DNA of 64,000 bases from Altererythrobacter sp. XM-24bin4 (GCA_003149575.1 QCWG01000001.1:1742334-1806333); one strand, 5' to 3'. Numbered from the stretch's first letter, positions 30,732 to 40,210 are shown. Numbers and translations are program-made. The notes: generated by a model from the letters alone, not told the origin.

Positions 30732-31235
30732 CTACACAGAGCGCTGTTTTGGAACCCGCGCTATCACGTCTTCGCGCACGGAAGCGGTCACGAACTTGGA
30801 TATTTCTCCGCCGTAGATCGCAACCTCTTTGACCAGCCTGCTCGCAATATGCTGCAAAGAGATATCTGCCATCAGGAACACTGTCTCGACGTCATGATTA
30901 AGTTGGCGGTTCATGCCGGTGAGTTGATATTCGTATTCGAAGTCTGTGACACCCCGAATGCCGCGAATGACCGTGCCCGCGCCCATTTCATCGGCAAAAT
31001 CGACCAACAGAGAGTCAAACCCGACTACCCGGATGCTGCCATCACCGATCCCCGCAACCTCGCGCTTTACCATCGCGATTCGTTCATCATCGGAAAACAT
31101 GGGTGATTTGGCGGCGTTGGTCGTCACACCGATGATCAGCTCATCAACCAGCTTCGCGCCACGTTCAATGATGTCCATATGGCCCAGGGTGATCGGGTCA
31201 AATGTGCCCGGATAGATACCTATGCGTTTCTTCAC
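30732..31235 (-). CDS. coaD: Phosphopantetheine adenylyltransferase
   Basis: Fourth step of coenzyme A synthesis: transfers AMP from ATP to 4'-phosphopantetheine. 167 residues. The nucleotidyltransferase motif GIYPGTFDPITLGHMDIIERG carries the T/HxGH residues. Further on, RGIRGVTDFEYEYQLTGMNRQLNHDVETVFL matches the substrate loop, and ASRLVKEVAIYGGEISKFV is the C-terminal motif. The start is a GTG (31235) whose bases overlap the ispA TGA (GTGA), which indicates translational coupling. Confidence 0.97.
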   Translation of the reverse strand: MKKRIGIYPGTFDPITLGHMDIIERGAKLVDELIIGVTTNAAKSPMFSDDERIAMVKREVAGIGDGSIRVVGFDSLLVDFADEMGAGTVIRGIRGVTDFEYEYQLTGMNRQLNHDVETVFLMADISLQHIASRLVKEVAIYGGEISKFVTASVREDVIARVPKQRSV

Positions 31236-32125
31236 CTGTCCCTCTCCACAATGTAACGCGCGACTGCAGCCAGCATCTTGGCATCATCGCCGTGCACTGA
31301 CAAATGACCGATCGCCTGATCGACCAGCGCGCACGCCTGTTCCCGAGCCTTGTCCACGCCCATCAGTGTCACGAAAGTCTGCTTGCCTTGGCGCTCATCC
31401 TTGCGCAGAGCCTTTCCGGCTATCTCGGCATCGCCTTCCACATCGAGCAGATCATCTGCAATTTGGAAAGCGAGCCCGATGTCGCGCGCATAGGCGCGCA
31501 GGTGCCCCCTTCCCTCAGGCTGAACATGGCCCAGGATCGCTCCCATTTCGACAGAAGCGGCCAGCAATGCGCCAGTTTTCAGTTGCTGCAAGCGCGTGAT
31601 TGTGTGGAGATCATAGTCTTCACCCTCGGCCATCATATCCATCATCTGGCCGCCAGCCATACCGTCCTTGCCGCTAGCGGTACCGAGTGTCAGGATCAGT
31701 TCGGATCGGGTGAACGGATCTTCACTGGCGTCCGTGTCCGCAAGAATTTCAAACGCGAGCGCATGCAATGAATCACCTGCCAGAACCGCAGTTGCCTCAT
31801 CGAACTCCACATGAACCGTAGGCTTCCCGTGGCGCAGCGAGTCATCATCCATACACGGCAAGTCATCGTGGATCAGGGAGTAGACATGGATCGCTTCCAC
31901 TGCACAGGCAGCGCGCAATGCAGCATCCCGGTTCACACCGAACATTTCGGCTGTGCTAACCAACAGCAGCGGGCGAACACGCTTGCCGCCGCCAATCGCT
32001 GCGTAGCGCATAGCCTCTACCAGACGCGCCCGGCCGTCCTGCGGCACCGGCAAAATCGCGTCAAAAACGCTGTCCACTTCGCGTTGAACCCGCGCGAGAC
32101 CTTCTTTCAACAGACTGTGTTCCAT
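31232..32125 (-). CDS. ispA: Polyprenyl synthetase (farnesyl diphosphate synthase type)
   Basis: Condenses dimethylallyl and isopentenyl diphosphates to geranyl/farnesyl diphosphate for quinone, undecaprenol and hopanoid routes. 297 residues from ATG 32125 (MEHSLLKEGLARVQREV); the frame runs further up to 32182 without family similarity. Two Asp-rich motifs are present: HDDLPCMDDDSLRHG (first DDxxD) and FQIADDLLDVEGD (second). GGGKRVRPLL is the allylic-substrate region. It lies 16 bases after xseB, the usual xseB-ispA order, though dxs is not next here. Confidence 0.95.
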   Translation of the reverse strand: MEHSLLKEGLARVQREVDSVFDAILPVPQDGRARLVEAMRYAAIGGGKRVRPLLLVSTAEMFGVNRDAALRAACAVEAIHVYSLIHDDLPCMDDDSLRHGKPTVHVEFDEATAVLAGDSLHALAFEILADTDASEDPFTRSELILTLGTASGKDGMAGGQMMDMMAEGEDYDLHTITRLQQLKTGALLAASVEMGAILGHVQPEGRGHLRAYARDIGLAFQIADDLLDVEGDAEIAGKALRKDERQGKQTFVTLMGVDKAREQACALVDQAIGHLSVHGDDAKMLAAVARYIVERDR

Positions 32126-32141
32126 CCCCAAAGACACCGAC

Positions 32142-32420
32142 CTATCCGTCGGTATCGAATGGGACAGTCGAACTGGCCGCACCGTTGGCGTCTGTCACGA
32201 TCTTCTCAATGCGTGCCTGCGCATCATCAAGCCGGGCTTGGCACAGCTTTCGCAACTTCTCACCGCGTTCATAAAGCGTAATTGATTGATCGAGCGGAAC
32301 GCTGCCGCTTTCCAGCTGCTGGACCACTTCTTCCAGTGCAATCAATGCCTGCTCGAAACTCAATTGGCTAAAGTCTTTCTCTGACACGTCTTTTCTGATC
32401 CCCTGACTGGCAAGAAGCAT
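32142..32420 (-). CDS. xseB: Exodeoxyribonuclease VII small subunit
   Basis: Small helical subunit that multimerises around XseA to degrade single-stranded DNA. 92 residues as drawn. The conserved region is LSFEQALIALEEVVQQLESGSVPLDQSITLYERGEKLRKLC. The first ATG (32420) has a GAGGGCGG ribosome-binding site eight bases away, but a GTG at 32387 (VSEKDFSQLSF) matches the usual family start more closely. It overlaps no neighbour and lies upstream of ispA. xseA is not in the window. Confidence 0.93.
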   Translation of the reverse strand: MLLASQGIRKDVSEKDFSQLSFEQALIALEEVVQQLESGSVPLDQSITLYERGEKLRKLCQARLDDAQARIEKIVTDANGAASSTVPFDTDG

Positions 32421-32474
32421 TGACCGCCCTCATGCCGACGGTCAAGCTGCGATGCAATAGAATGGGAGTCGTGA

Positions 32475-32879
32475 ATGACAAAGTGGGTAATAGCCTACAT
32501 CTCCGCCGCCATCGTGTTCGGCGTTATGGATGCAATATGGCTTCGATGGGCAGGCCCGAATTTGTATGAGCCCGTGATTGGCGAGATCATGGCGGAAAAC
32601 TTCCGTATTGCGCCTGCGGCTGCATTCTATCTCGTTTACCTCGCCGGAATGTGCTGGTTCGCGATCAAGCCCGGGCTTGAAAGCGGGCAAGTGTCTACTG
32701 CGCTGCTCAATGGCGCGATACTCGGCGCGGTTTGCTACGCCACTTTTGACCTGACAAGCCAGGCTGTGTTCAAGGTTTGGGCGACACACATCAGCGTCGC
32801 GGATATCTTGTGGGGGACATTTGTAACCGGAACCTCGGCGGCGATTGCCACCTGGGTCACTCTCAAGTTCTCTGGTTAA
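32475..32879 (+). CDS. DUF2177 family membrane protein
   Basis: 134 residues, four predicted membrane helices. Shows MTKWVIAYISAAIVFGVMDAIWLRW, the family's N-terminal D-x-x-W signature, then MAENFRIAPAAAFYLVYLAGMCWF, LNGAILGAVCYATFDLTSQAVFKVW and a DILWGTFVTGTSAAIATWVTL end. DUF2177 proteins have no established function. It is divergent from xseB (about 54 bases) and four bases upstream of another membrane gene, probably one transcript. Confidence 0.9.
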   Translation: MTKWVIAYISAAIVFGVMDAIWLRWAGPNLYEPVIGEIMAENFRIAPAAAFYLVYLAGMCWFAIKPGLESGQVSTALLNGAILGAVCYATFDLTSQAVFKVWATHISVADILWGTFVTGTSAAIATWVTLKFSG

Positions 32880-32883
32880 GCGA

Positions 32884-33540
32884 ATGTTTATAGGCCACTT
32901 TGCTCCTGCCTTTGCCGCTGCAGCGGTCAGCCCCCGTTCGCCGAAACTGGGCACGCTCTTCATCGCCGCCCAGCTGGTCGATTGGGCATTCTTTTGCTTC
33001 GCGATAATCGGCATCGAAGCGATGCGAATTGATCCAACGGCCACGGCAATGGTCCCGTATGATCTATATCATATGCCCTACACGCACAGTCTGCTGGGGA
33101 CTGGTGTATGGGCCGTCATATTCGGACTGCTTGTCTTTGCCATAATGCGCGAAGCTGTAGCAGGCATCCTGGCCGGTCTGGTCGTTCTGTCACATTGGGT
33201 GCTCGATTTTCTGACACACAGACCCGACCTGACGCTGGCAGGTGGCGATTCACTTTATGGGCTGGGCCTGTGGAATCTGCCTTTTGTCGCTATTCCACTC
33301 GAACTCGCCATCACGCTGGGTGCCTTTTATTGGTTTGTGAAGCGCACAAGGGGACCAGTTGGTCCACCATTGGTCTTGCTTGCTTTGCTGCTGGTTATGC
33401 AGGCTGTGAACTGGTTCGGCCCACATCCAGAGGAGGCCGGCCTTGGCCTGTATATTCAGGCGTTGGTGGCCTTTGCCGTGCTGACATTGCTCGCGCGTTG
33501 GGTCGGGGACAATCGCAAGCACAAGCGCGCACGGGGCTAG
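32884..33540 (+). CDS. Multi-span membrane protein, metal-dependent-hydrolase-like (DUF457-type)
   Basis: About 218 residues from ATG 32884 (MFIGHFAPAFAAAAV). The start at 32845 would lie inside the previous gene. Six or seven hydrophobic segments. His/Asp residues typical of the YdjM/DUF457 membrane-hydrolase group occur at the N-terminus (GHFAPAF), in the first loop (YDLYHMPYTHSLLG) and in SHWVLDFLTHRPDLTL. These could bind a metal in the membrane. Forms a pair with the DUF2177 gene. Family assignment is by motif pattern and is moderate; substrate unknown. Confidence 0.75.
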   Translation: MFIGHFAPAFAAAAVSPRSPKLGTLFIAAQLVDWAFFCFAIIGIEAMRIDPTATAMVPYDLYHMPYTHSLLGTGVWAVIFGLLVFAIMREAVAGILAGLVVLSHWVLDFLTHRPDLTLAGGDSLYGLGLWNLPFVAIPLELAITLGAFYWFVKRTRGPVGPPLVLLALLLVMQAVNWFGPHPEEAGLGLYIQALVAFAVLTLLARWVGDNRKHKRARG

Positions 33541-33573
33541 CGCAAATATTACCTCAACGCTAAGGGCGCTGGC

Positions 33574-35820
33574 ATGGCTACTACTGCATCTGAAATCACC
33601 CCAGACGTCGTCGAACAGCACGGCCTTTCTCCGGAAGAATACGAGCGTGTTCTCCATGCGCTTGGGCGCGAACCCAATCTGGTTGAGCTAGGCATATTTT
33701 CTGTCATGTGGTCAGAGCATTGCTCTTACAAAAGCTCGCGCTTGCACCTGAAGAAACTGCCGACCGAGGCGCCTTGGGTAATCTGTGGTCCGGGCGAGAA
33801 CGCTGGCGTTATTGATATTGGCGATGGTCAGGCGGCGATCTTCAAGATGGAAAGTCACAACCACCCCAGTTACATCGAGCCATATCAGGGTGCAGCGACA
33901 GGCGTCGGCGGCATCCTGCGCGATGTATTCACCATGGGCGCGCGCCCGGTTGCAAACGCCAACGCGCTGCGATTTGGCCGCCCGGATCATCCCAAGATGC
34001 AGCATCTGGTCAAAGGCGTGGTCGCGGGCATCGGCGGCTATGGCAATTGCGTGGGCGTGCCTACGGTTTGCGGCGAGACCAATTTCCACCCCGCTTACGA
34101 TGGCAATATCCTGGTCAACGCGATGACCGTTGGCGTCGCGGACGCAGACAAGATTTTCTATTCGGCTGCGACCGGGGTTGGCAATCCGATCGTCTATGTC
34201 GGCTCAAAGACCGGCCGCGATGGCATTCACGGTGCAACCATGGCGAGCGCGGATTTCGAAGAAGACGCAGATGCCAAGCGCCCTACTGTGCAAGTGGGTG
34301 ACCCGTTCACGGAGAAGCTGCTGATCGAGGCCTGCCTCGAACTGATGGCGACAGATGCGATCGTCGCGATTCAGGACATGGGCGCAGCGGGCCTCACCTC
34401 TTCCAGCGTCGAAATGGCGACCAATGGCAAGGCGGGCATCCGGCTCGACATGGACAAGGTGCCATGCCGCGAGGAAGGCATGACGCCATATGAAATGATG
34501 CTGAGCGAGAGCCAGGAGCGGATGCTCATGGTGCTGAAGCCTGGCAAGGAAGCCATGGCAGAAGCGATCTTCAAGAAGTGGGAACTTGATTTCGCGGTGA
34601 TCGGCGAAGTCACCGATACGCGCCACATGGTGCTAGAATTTGGCGGTGAAGTCGTTTGCGACATTCCGCTTGGGCCGCTGGCTGCCGATGCCCCCGAGTA
34701 TGACCGTCCTTACCTCTCTAAAGAGAAATACACCGCGTGGGCGTCAATCACGCCCATGCACGACGCGCCCGATAGCGCCGATCCGGGTGCAGACTTGCTC
34801 AAAATGATGGCCAGCCCGCAACTGGCCTCTCGCGCCTGGATTGCCGAGCAATATGACAGCCAGGTGATGGGTGACACCATTCAGACTGGCGGTGATGCGG
34901 GTGTGGTGCGGGTGCACGGCACGAAGAAGGCGCTTGCGATCAGCACCGATTGCACGCCGCGCTATGTTTATGCCGATCCTTATGAGGGCGGAAAACAAGC
35001 GATAGCAGAGGCCTATCGCAATTTGTGTGCGGTCGGTGCGCGTCCGCTCGCGGTGACCAACTGCCTCAATTTTGGCAACCCGCAGCGGCCCGAAATCATG
35101 GCACAATTCGTTCACGCACTCGAAGGCATGGGCGATGCCTGCCGCATGCTCGATTTCCCGATCGTTTCCGGCAATGTCAGCCTCTATAATGAGAGCAAGG
35201 CGACAGGCGGCGGCTCAGCGATCCTGCCCACCCCTGCCATCGGCGGCGTCGGCATTATCGATGATTACGATCACATGATGACAATGGGCTTCAAGAATGA
35301 GGGTGACACGCTCTATCTGGTCGGCCCTGAATTCTGGGCCAAGCCAGACCCGACACGTTCGCACCTTGGCAAATCACTCTGGCTGCAAATCGTCCATGGC
35401 CGTGATGAAGGGCGCACTCCGCCGACAGATCTTGTGGTTGAACGCAATGCGGGCAAGATCATTCACGAGCTGATCGAGGATGGCCTGGTCAACGCAGTGC
35501 ATGATCTGTCTGATGGCGGATTGGCCGTAGGCTTGGCTGAAATGGCACTGGCGAGCGGACTGGGCGCAGATGTCGAAGCGCATCCGGATTATAGCGCCGC
35601 GCAGTGGTGGTTTGGCGAAGATCAGGGGCGCTATATTATCTCGGTTCCTAACACCGAAGCGCTCAATCATGCGCTTGCCAAAGGCACGGAGAATGCAGAA
35701 ACCGCGCAGATCGGTTTCCGTCGCATCGGCACCGTTGGCGGTGACAACCTGCTTGGAATCTCTCTTGCCGATCTTCGTGAGGCGCATCAAAGCTTCTTCC
35801 GCGACTGGATGGAGGCATAG
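33574..35820 (+). CDS. purL: Phosphoribosylformylglycinamidine synthase subunit PurL
   Basis: ATP-dependent fourth step of purine synthesis; the small-type PurL works with PurS and PurQ, which are not in this window. 748 residues. N-terminal [19 protein letters not shown] carries the catalytic His. The ATP/substrate block is [32 protein letters not shown], with later GGETN-type and [16 protein letters not shown] segments. The second half repeats the AIR-synthase-like fold (GNVSLYNES and [16 protein letters not shown]). It ends at 35820, where a small membrane gene begins in another frame. Confidence 0.97.
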   Translation: MATTASEITPDVVEQHGLSPEEYERVLHALGREPNLVELGIFSVMWSEHCSYKSSRLHLKKLPTEAPWVICGPGENAGVIDIGDGQAAIFKMESHNHPSYIEPYQGAATGVGGILRDVFTMGARPVANANALRFGRPDHPKMQHLVKGVVAGIGGYGNCVGVPTVCGETNFHPAYDGNILVNAMTVGVADADKIFYSAATGVGNPIVYVGSKTGRDGIHGATMASADFEEDADAKRPTVQVGDPFTEKLLIEACLELMATDAIVAIQDMGAAGLTSSSVEMATNGKAGIRLDMDKVPCREEGMTPYEMMLSESQERMLMVLKPGKEAMAEAIFKKWELDFAVIGEVTDTRHMVLEFGGEVVCDIPLGPLAADAPEYDRPYLSKEKYTAWASITPMHDAPDSADPGADLLKMMASPQLASRAWIAEQYDSQVMGDTIQTGGDAGVVRVHGTKKALAISTDCTPRYVYADPYEGGKQAIAEAYRNLCAVGARPLAVTNCLNFGNPQRPEIMAQFVHALEGMGDACRMLDFPIVSGNVSLYNESKATGGGSAILPTPAIGGVGIIDDYDHMMTMGFKNEGDTLYLVGPEFWAKPDPTRSHLGKSLWLQIVHGRDEGRTPPTDLVVERNAGKIIHELIEDGLVNAVHDLSDGGLAVGLAEMALASGLGADVEAHPDYSAAQWWFGEDQGRYIISVPNTEALNHALAKGTENAETAQIGFRRIGTVGGDNLLGISLADLREAHQSFFRDWMEA

Positions 35821-35870
35821 AGCTCTTCCAGGCAATTCTGCACTATGGCGGTCATTGGCTAGCGCCGTTT

Positions 35871-36146
35871 GTGATCTCGGCAGTTATCTGGCGCAGGAAA
35901 TGGATCCGCGCAGGGTTTGTGATTGCCGCTGGAAATTTGATCGACCTGGATCATCTCATGGCCGATCCGATTTTCGATCCCAACCGATGCAGTATCGGGT
36001 TTCATTTGCTGCATGGCTGGGAAGCCGCAGTCATCTACCTGCTCATGCTGGGGGTGCCCAAATGGTGGGTTCGCGCTTTTGCTTTGGGCGCTTTGTGGCA
36101 TTTGGCGGTCGACTATGGCGACTGCGTGATGATGCAGGCCTCTTAA
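35871..36146 (+). CDS. DUF6122 family membrane protein, true start unclear
   Basis: Starting from the GTG at 35871 the protein is 91 residues: VISAVIWRRKWIRAGFVIAAGNLIDLDHLM, then the family core DPIFDPNRCSIGFHLLH, a hydrophobic segment and a WHLAVDYGDC end. Family members begin about 15 residues earlier (LQAILHYGGHWLAP-like). That sequence is present here in frame as FQAILHYGGHWLAPF from about 35826, right after the purL stop, but no ATG, GTG or TTG precedes it. Only ATA (35817) or ATT (35835) codons are available, with a GGAGG at 35811-35815. So the real start is probably non-canonical or lost. Function unknown; the D-L-D-H-L and H-x-x-x-D residues may bind metal. Confidence 0.75.
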   Translation: MISAVIWRRKWIRAGFVIAAGNLIDLDHLMADPIFDPNRCSIGFHLLHGWEAAVIYLLMLGVPKWWVRAFALGALWHLAVDYGDCVMMQAS

Positions 36147-36934
36147 GCCGCCAATGCCTCTGGCATGATCATGTCTTCGTCTTGCAACCCTTCTTCGAAC
36201 AGCTGCGCGATACATTGGCGATAGATCAGCGGCTCACCGATATTCAGGCGTTTGCGCGCTTCATCGATGTCCTCTCGCATAAGGGCCTCGATGTCCTGAT
36301 GCGCGATCTTGGCCGCAGCCCTGCCTAGCTTGCGACCTTCGCGCAGAGCGTCAAAGATTGGCGCCTTGGTCGGCACTTCCTTCAATCGGTTGCGCGTTCC
36401 CGCATAGGCAATGAAAAGAATGCCCAGATTGTGGTTCTGCTCGTAACTAAAGCCCAGCAGGCACGCCTCACCTAGCCCGTCGCGATTGTATGTAGTCAGC
36501 ACGTGAAAGAGATCATGCGTGTCACGCAGCCGTTCGAAATACCATTCGGTCTGATCCTGATGGCGTTTCTCGGCGGGTTGCCACTTGTGACTTTCAGCCA
36601 CAAGCCCGGCTGCTGACAGACCTTCGCGCTTCATGAAGCGGATATAGTGCTGCGCCACGGTGTTGGGCCCGCAATCTGCCCAGCGTTCGTGATCGTCGAG
36701 CATGGCCGGAATGTTCACTTCCTCGCGCATCATGCGTTGGCCTTCGGGTGAGCGAATAAAGTCCCAACCCTGCTTGTGACCTTTGCGCCCCTTGAGCGCC
36801 TCTATGATATGAAAAACCTGCTCGGTGTCTTCCTTGTCCGCAACAAGTTTGCGGAAGTGCTTCAACACCTTGAAAGGCCTGAAACCGGTGGTCTTGCGAC
36901 CTGGTGCAACCAAAGGACGATCAATAACAGCCAT
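36143..36934 (-). CDS. Coq4 family ubiquinone biosynthesis protein
   Basis: 263 residues from ATG 36934; the frame extends nine codons further. It shows the Coq4 metal motif HDLFHVLTTYNRDGLGE (HDxxHx11E), which in this family binds zinc or a divalent metal. Other recognisable segments are LVADKEDTEQVFHIIEAL near the N-terminus and FSYEQNHNLGILFIAYAG. Family knowledge: Coq4 acts in head-group modification of ubiquinone. The stop overlaps the DUF6122 stop by four bases (TTAA read on both strands). Confidence 0.9.
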   Translation of the reverse strand: MAVIDRPLVAPGRKTTGFRPFKVLKHFRKLVADKEDTEQVFHIIEALKGRKGHKQGWDFIRSPEGQRMMREEVNIPAMLDDHERWADCGPNTVAQHYIRFMKREGLSAAGLVAESHKWQPAEKRHQDQTEWYFERLRDTHDLFHVLTTYNRDGLGEACLLGFSYEQNHNLGILFIAYAGTRNRLKEVPTKAPIFDALREGRKLGRAAAKIAHQDIEALMREDIDEARKRLNIGEPLIYRQCIAQLFEEGLQDEDMIMPEALAA

Positions 36935-37045
36935 TGCAAGCTCCCGAGTAGCTGGTCGCAACTTACATCATTGTAAATTCGCTGTCCACGCCCTCGGCGG
37001 TGTAACGACTTTCGTTCCGAGCTCGAATGCGCAAGAGGAGGAAAC

Positions 37046-37732
37046 ATGCAAGACACCGATACCCTGCCCTATTCGCTGCCGGCTTTGTCCGATGAGGAAA
37101 GCATAGCTCGCGCGCGATCGCTGCGTGACCGATTGAAAGAGCGCCGCACATGCCGGTACTTTTCAGACGAGCCAGTACCACGCGAAGTCATCGAGGCTGC
37201 CATCGAAGCTGCGGGCAGTGCTCCCAATGGCGCGAACCATCAGCCCTGGCATTTTGCGGTGGTGTCCTCCGCAGACAAGAAACGCGCCATCCGCGAAGCC
37301 GCAGAAGAAGAGGAACGTCGCTTCTATGGAGCAGACGGGGACAAGCCCAAGGCAAGCGAGGAATGGCTAGAGGCACTCGCCCCCATCGGGACGGACGAAA
37401 GCAAGCCCTTTTTGGAGACTGCACCTTGGCTGATCGTGGTCTTCGCCCAGCGCAAGGGCGGGATCGAGGAAGATGGCAAAACGCAGAATTACTACGTTAA
37501 CGAAAGCGTGGGCATCGCTTGCGGAATGCTGATTGCGACATTGCACGAAGCCGGCTGCGCAACATTGACGCATACCCCGTCACCCATGGGTTTCCTGCGC
37601 GAAATCTGTCAGCGGCCAGAGCACGAAAAGCCTCTGATGATCGTTGTTGTGGGCCATCCCAGCGACGACGCGACTGTGCCGGCGCATGCCGTGAAGAAGA
37701 AACCGCTTAGCCAGATTGCAAGTTGGCTTTAG
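37046..37732 (+). CDS. FMN-dependent nitroreductase family protein (iodotyrosine-deiodinase-like)
   Basis: 228 residues. The flavin-binding start RLKERRTCRYFSDEPVPREVIEAAIEAAGSAPNGANHQPWHFAVV is intact. Next come EEEERRFYGADGDKP, EWLEALAPIGTDESKPFLETAPWLIVVF, then NESVGIACGMLIATLHEAGCATLTHTPSPM and VGHPSDDATVP. The order and the TLTHTPSPM block match the iodotyrosine-deiodinase-like branch, whose bacterial members reduce halogenated or nitro aromatics; the substrate is not determinable. ATG 37046 has an AGAGGAGGAAAC ribosome-binding site. Divergent from coq4. Confidence 0.93.
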   Translation: MQDTDTLPYSLPALSDEESIARARSLRDRLKERRTCRYFSDEPVPREVIEAAIEAAGSAPNGANHQPWHFAVVSSADKKRAIREAAEEEERRFYGADGDKPKASEEWLEALAPIGTDESKPFLETAPWLIVVFAQRKGGIEEDGKTQNYYVNESVGIACGMLIATLHEAGCATLTHTPSPMGFLREICQRPEHEKPLMIVVVGHPSDDATVPAHAVKKKPLSQIASWL

Positions 37733-37757
37733 GCTAATCGAACGGGAGGTTAGCTCG

Positions 37758-38354
37758 ATGGAAAAGACGTGGCCGGTCTGGATTGGGGGCATGCTAGGCC
37801 TTGCAGCCATTGCATTCGCGTTTGCGACACAGGCAGGCGTGGTCAATCAATGGCATGAGGCCGCCCATTACACAGCCCGCGTTGGCTTCCCCCTCCTCAT
37901 TCTCGCCTACGTTGCAAGGCCGCTGGTCGAACTAACCCGCAGCGAGTTGGCGAAGTACATTCTGGCACGGCGGAAATACTTCGGTCTTGGCTTCGCCGTC
38001 GCGCATACAATCCACTTGGCGGCGCTGATCACAGCGATTGAAGTGTCGGGCGAAGGCAAAGGCATTGTGACCTATGTCTTTGGCGGCGCTGCCTATACGA
38101 TCCTGTATGTCATGGCTTTCACATCCAACACCGCTGCAATGAAGGCCATGGGCGCTTGGTGGAAACGCGTTCACCGCGTGGGCATCCATTATCTCTGGTT
38201 CATATTCTTCCAGAGCTATGCCGGTCGTATGGCCGACCCCGAACAAGCAATGGTCGCGATACCGTTCACCATCATTGCTCTGGCCGCAGCAGCTGTCCGG
38301 TTTACAGCATGGTGGAAGTCGCGGCAGCGCAAGCGCGCTCAAGCGGATAGCTAA
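37758..38354 (+). CDS. Ferric-reductase-like transmembrane protein (MsrQ-like)
   Basis: 198 residues from ATG 37758, preceded by GGGAGG; an upstream start at 37716 lies in the previous gene. Six membrane helices expected. The haem-ligand type histidines are in WHEAAHYTARVGFPLLILAY, YFGLGFAVAHTIHLAALIT and WKRVHRVGIHYLWFIFFQSY, spaced as in the ferric-reductase-like/MsrQ family of b-haem membrane proteins. No MsrP partner is nearby. The gene starts 25 bases after the nitroreductase and ends overlapping serB by four bases. Confidence 0.85.
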   Translation: MEKTWPVWIGGMLGLAAIAFAFATQAGVVNQWHEAAHYTARVGFPLLILAYVARPLVELTRSELAKYILARRKYFGLGFAVAHTIHLAALITAIEVSGEGKGIVTYVFGGAAYTILYVMAFTSNTAAMKAMGAWWKRVHRVGIHYLWFIFFQSYAGRMADPEQAMVAIPFTIIALAAAAVRFTAWWKSRQRKRAQADS

Positions 38355-39265
38355 CCGCGAACCCAATCCTCTTCCGGGATGCCGAGCAGGCGTAGCACCG
38401 ACGTCAGGTCGCCACTGTCGATCCACGCATTTGCGGCCTGTTTCGCTTTGGGCTTGGCCTTGTATGCAAAGCCGTAGTGCGCAGCCTCCAGCATCGGAAT
38501 GTCGTTGGCTCCGTCACCCATAGCAAGCGAAACTGCGCCCTCACCCAATCTCGCCAGCTCGCTCTTCAACGTAGCGCGCTTGACTGAACTGTCGACAATC
38601 GGGCCCACCAATCCACCGGACAGCTTGCCTCCAGCAACATCTAACCGGTTGCCTACGACATGTTCAAAGCCAAGCAGCCGAGCCACCGGATCTGCAAAAT
38701 GGTGAAAACCACCGGTGACGAGGACGGTCTGGCAATCGTGCTCTTTGAGAGTCTGCACCAGCTCGCGTGCGCCCGGCATCGGAAAAATCCGTTCATTCAA
38801 GCACAGCTGGATCGCGCCTTCATCCAATCCAGCCAGCAGTTTTACACGTTCACGCAAAGCCTCTTCAAAATCTAGCTCACCCTGCATCGCGCGTTCGGTA
38901 ATCGCGGCAATCTGCGGCTTAATCCCGGCATAATCCGCCAGCTCGTCGATACATTCCTGCCCGATCATGGTAGAATCCATGTCCGAGATGAACAGGTCTG
39001 GCAGATCAAAGCCGTGATCGCTGATTAACGCTGCCTCTGCGCCCAAAGCTTCACTCAACACACGCGATAGAAGCGAAGGATCATACTCACCGCTCCACTC
39101 AAACTCGTGCACGCCTTCGTCGATCTCGACCGGCTCGAACGCTGCGCCAAGTTCAATCAGCCATGCCGGCGGATTGCTCAAACGAGTTTCAAGCTGAGCT
39201 GCGTCTGCTATCAGACGGGCGATGGGCACGGGAGAATCTCCGAATAGAAAACCGGTTGCGCTCAT
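38351..39265 (-). CDS. serB: Phosphoserine phosphatase
   Basis: Last step of serine synthesis, HAD superfamily. 304 residues from ATG 39265 (MSATGFLFGDSPV); the open frame runs back to 39367. Motif I FISDMDSTMIGQECIDELAD carries the DxDST nucleophile; motif II is TVLVTGGFHHFA; motif III/IV is KSELARLGEGAVSLAMGDGANDIPML. The N-terminal 90 residues are an ACT-like or divergent extension. Its 5' end overlaps the divergent miaA start by 44 bases. Confidence 0.97.
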   Translation of the reverse strand: MSATGFLFGDSPVPIARLIADAAQLETRLSNPPAWLIELGAAFEPVEIDEGVHEFEWSGEYDPSLLSRVLSEALGAEAALISDHGFDLPDLFISDMDSTMIGQECIDELADYAGIKPQIAAITERAMQGELDFEEALRERVKLLAGLDEGAIQLCLNERIFPMPGARELVQTLKEHDCQTVLVTGGFHHFADPVARLLGFEHVVGNRLDVAGGKLSGGLVGPIVDSSVKRATLKSELARLGEGAVSLAMGDGANDIPMLEAAHYGFAYKAKPKAKQAANAWIDSGDLTSVLRLLGIPEEDWVRG

Positions 39266-40169
39266 CGCAGGGCCAACCGCCAGCGGCAAGAGCGCAATTG
39301 CTTTGCGGCTGGCAAGCGCACGTTTGGCCAAGGGCCTGCGAACCGCCATCATCAATGCGGACAGCATGCAGGTTTATCGCGATATACCCGTGCTCGCCGC
39401 TTCTCCGGACGCAGATGAGCAGAGCCAGTGCCCGCATAAGCTTTATGGCGCATGGGATGGATCGGAGGCTTGCTCCGCTGCGGACTGGGCTGCGCGTGCG
39501 AAGCAAGAGATTGCGGCAGCGCATACGGCAGGCGCTCTGCCCGTCCTCGTTGGCGGCACAGGTATGTATATGAAGGTACTGCTGGAAGGGATCGCGCCCA
39601 TCCCCGAAATCGATCCGGAGATACGCTCGCAAGTTCGCGCGATGGATACGGGTCTAGCATATGCCGCGCTCCAAACCGAAGACGCAGAGCGAGCTGCCCT
39701 GTTGGAGCCAACTGATAGCCAGCGAATTGCACGCGCGCTGGAAGTGGTGCGGTCTACAGGTCAGACACTCGCACACTGGCAATCACGCAAGGAGGGCGGG
39801 ATTCAAGACGACATCGATTTGCATCCGCTCATCCTGCTGCCAGATCGTGATTGGCTTTATGAGCGATGTGATCGACGCTTCGTGCAAATGTTGGAAAGTG
39901 GGGCGATTAAGGAGGTTGAGGCGTTGCTATCACGAAACCTGAATCCCGATTTGCCGGTCATGCGCGCTATCGGCGTTCCGGAGATCGCGGCGTTGGTGAA
40001 AGGAGAACTTTCCCGAACCGAAGCAATCACCGCTGGTCAGCAATCGACGCGCAATTATGCCAAGCGGCAATACACATGGTTTCGGCGACAACCACCGGAA
40101 GATTGGCCAAGGATCGAGTCATCAAATGTCGATTTTGAGCCTTATTTCGCATCATTATTACAGCGATAA
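39222..40169 (+). CDS. miaA: tRNA dimethylallyltransferase
   Basis: Adds the isopentenyl group to A37 of tRNAs reading U-starting codons. 315 residues. P-loop VALIAGPTASGKSAIALRLA, then INADSMQVYRDIPVLAASP, a PHKLYGAWDGSEACSA substrate block, PVLVGGTGMYMKVLLEGI, DSQRIARALEVVRSTGQT, and the QSTRNYAKRQYTWFRRQ tRNA-binding end. The ATG at 39222 gives the normal short N-terminus before the P-loop. Divergent from serB with overlapping 5' ends, so each promoter must lie inside the other gene. Confidence 0.97.
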   Translation: MGTGESPNRKPVALIAGPTASGKSAIALRLASARLAKGLRTAIINADSMQVYRDIPVLAASPDADEQSQCPHKLYGAWDGSEACSAADWAARAKQEIAAAHTAGALPVLVGGTGMYMKVLLEGIAPIPEIDPEIRSQVRAMDTGLAYAALQTEDAERAALLEPTDSQRIARALEVVRSTGQTLAHWQSRKEGGIQDDIDLHPLILLPDRDWLYERCDRRFVQMLESGAIKEVEALLSRNLNPDLPVMRAIGVPEIAALVKGELSRTEAITAGQQSTRNYAKRQYTWFRRQPPEDWPRIESSNVDFEPYFASLLQR

Positions 40170-40210
40170 CGGTTGACACGATAGATTCGAACGCATAGCG
40201 AGACTTGCAG

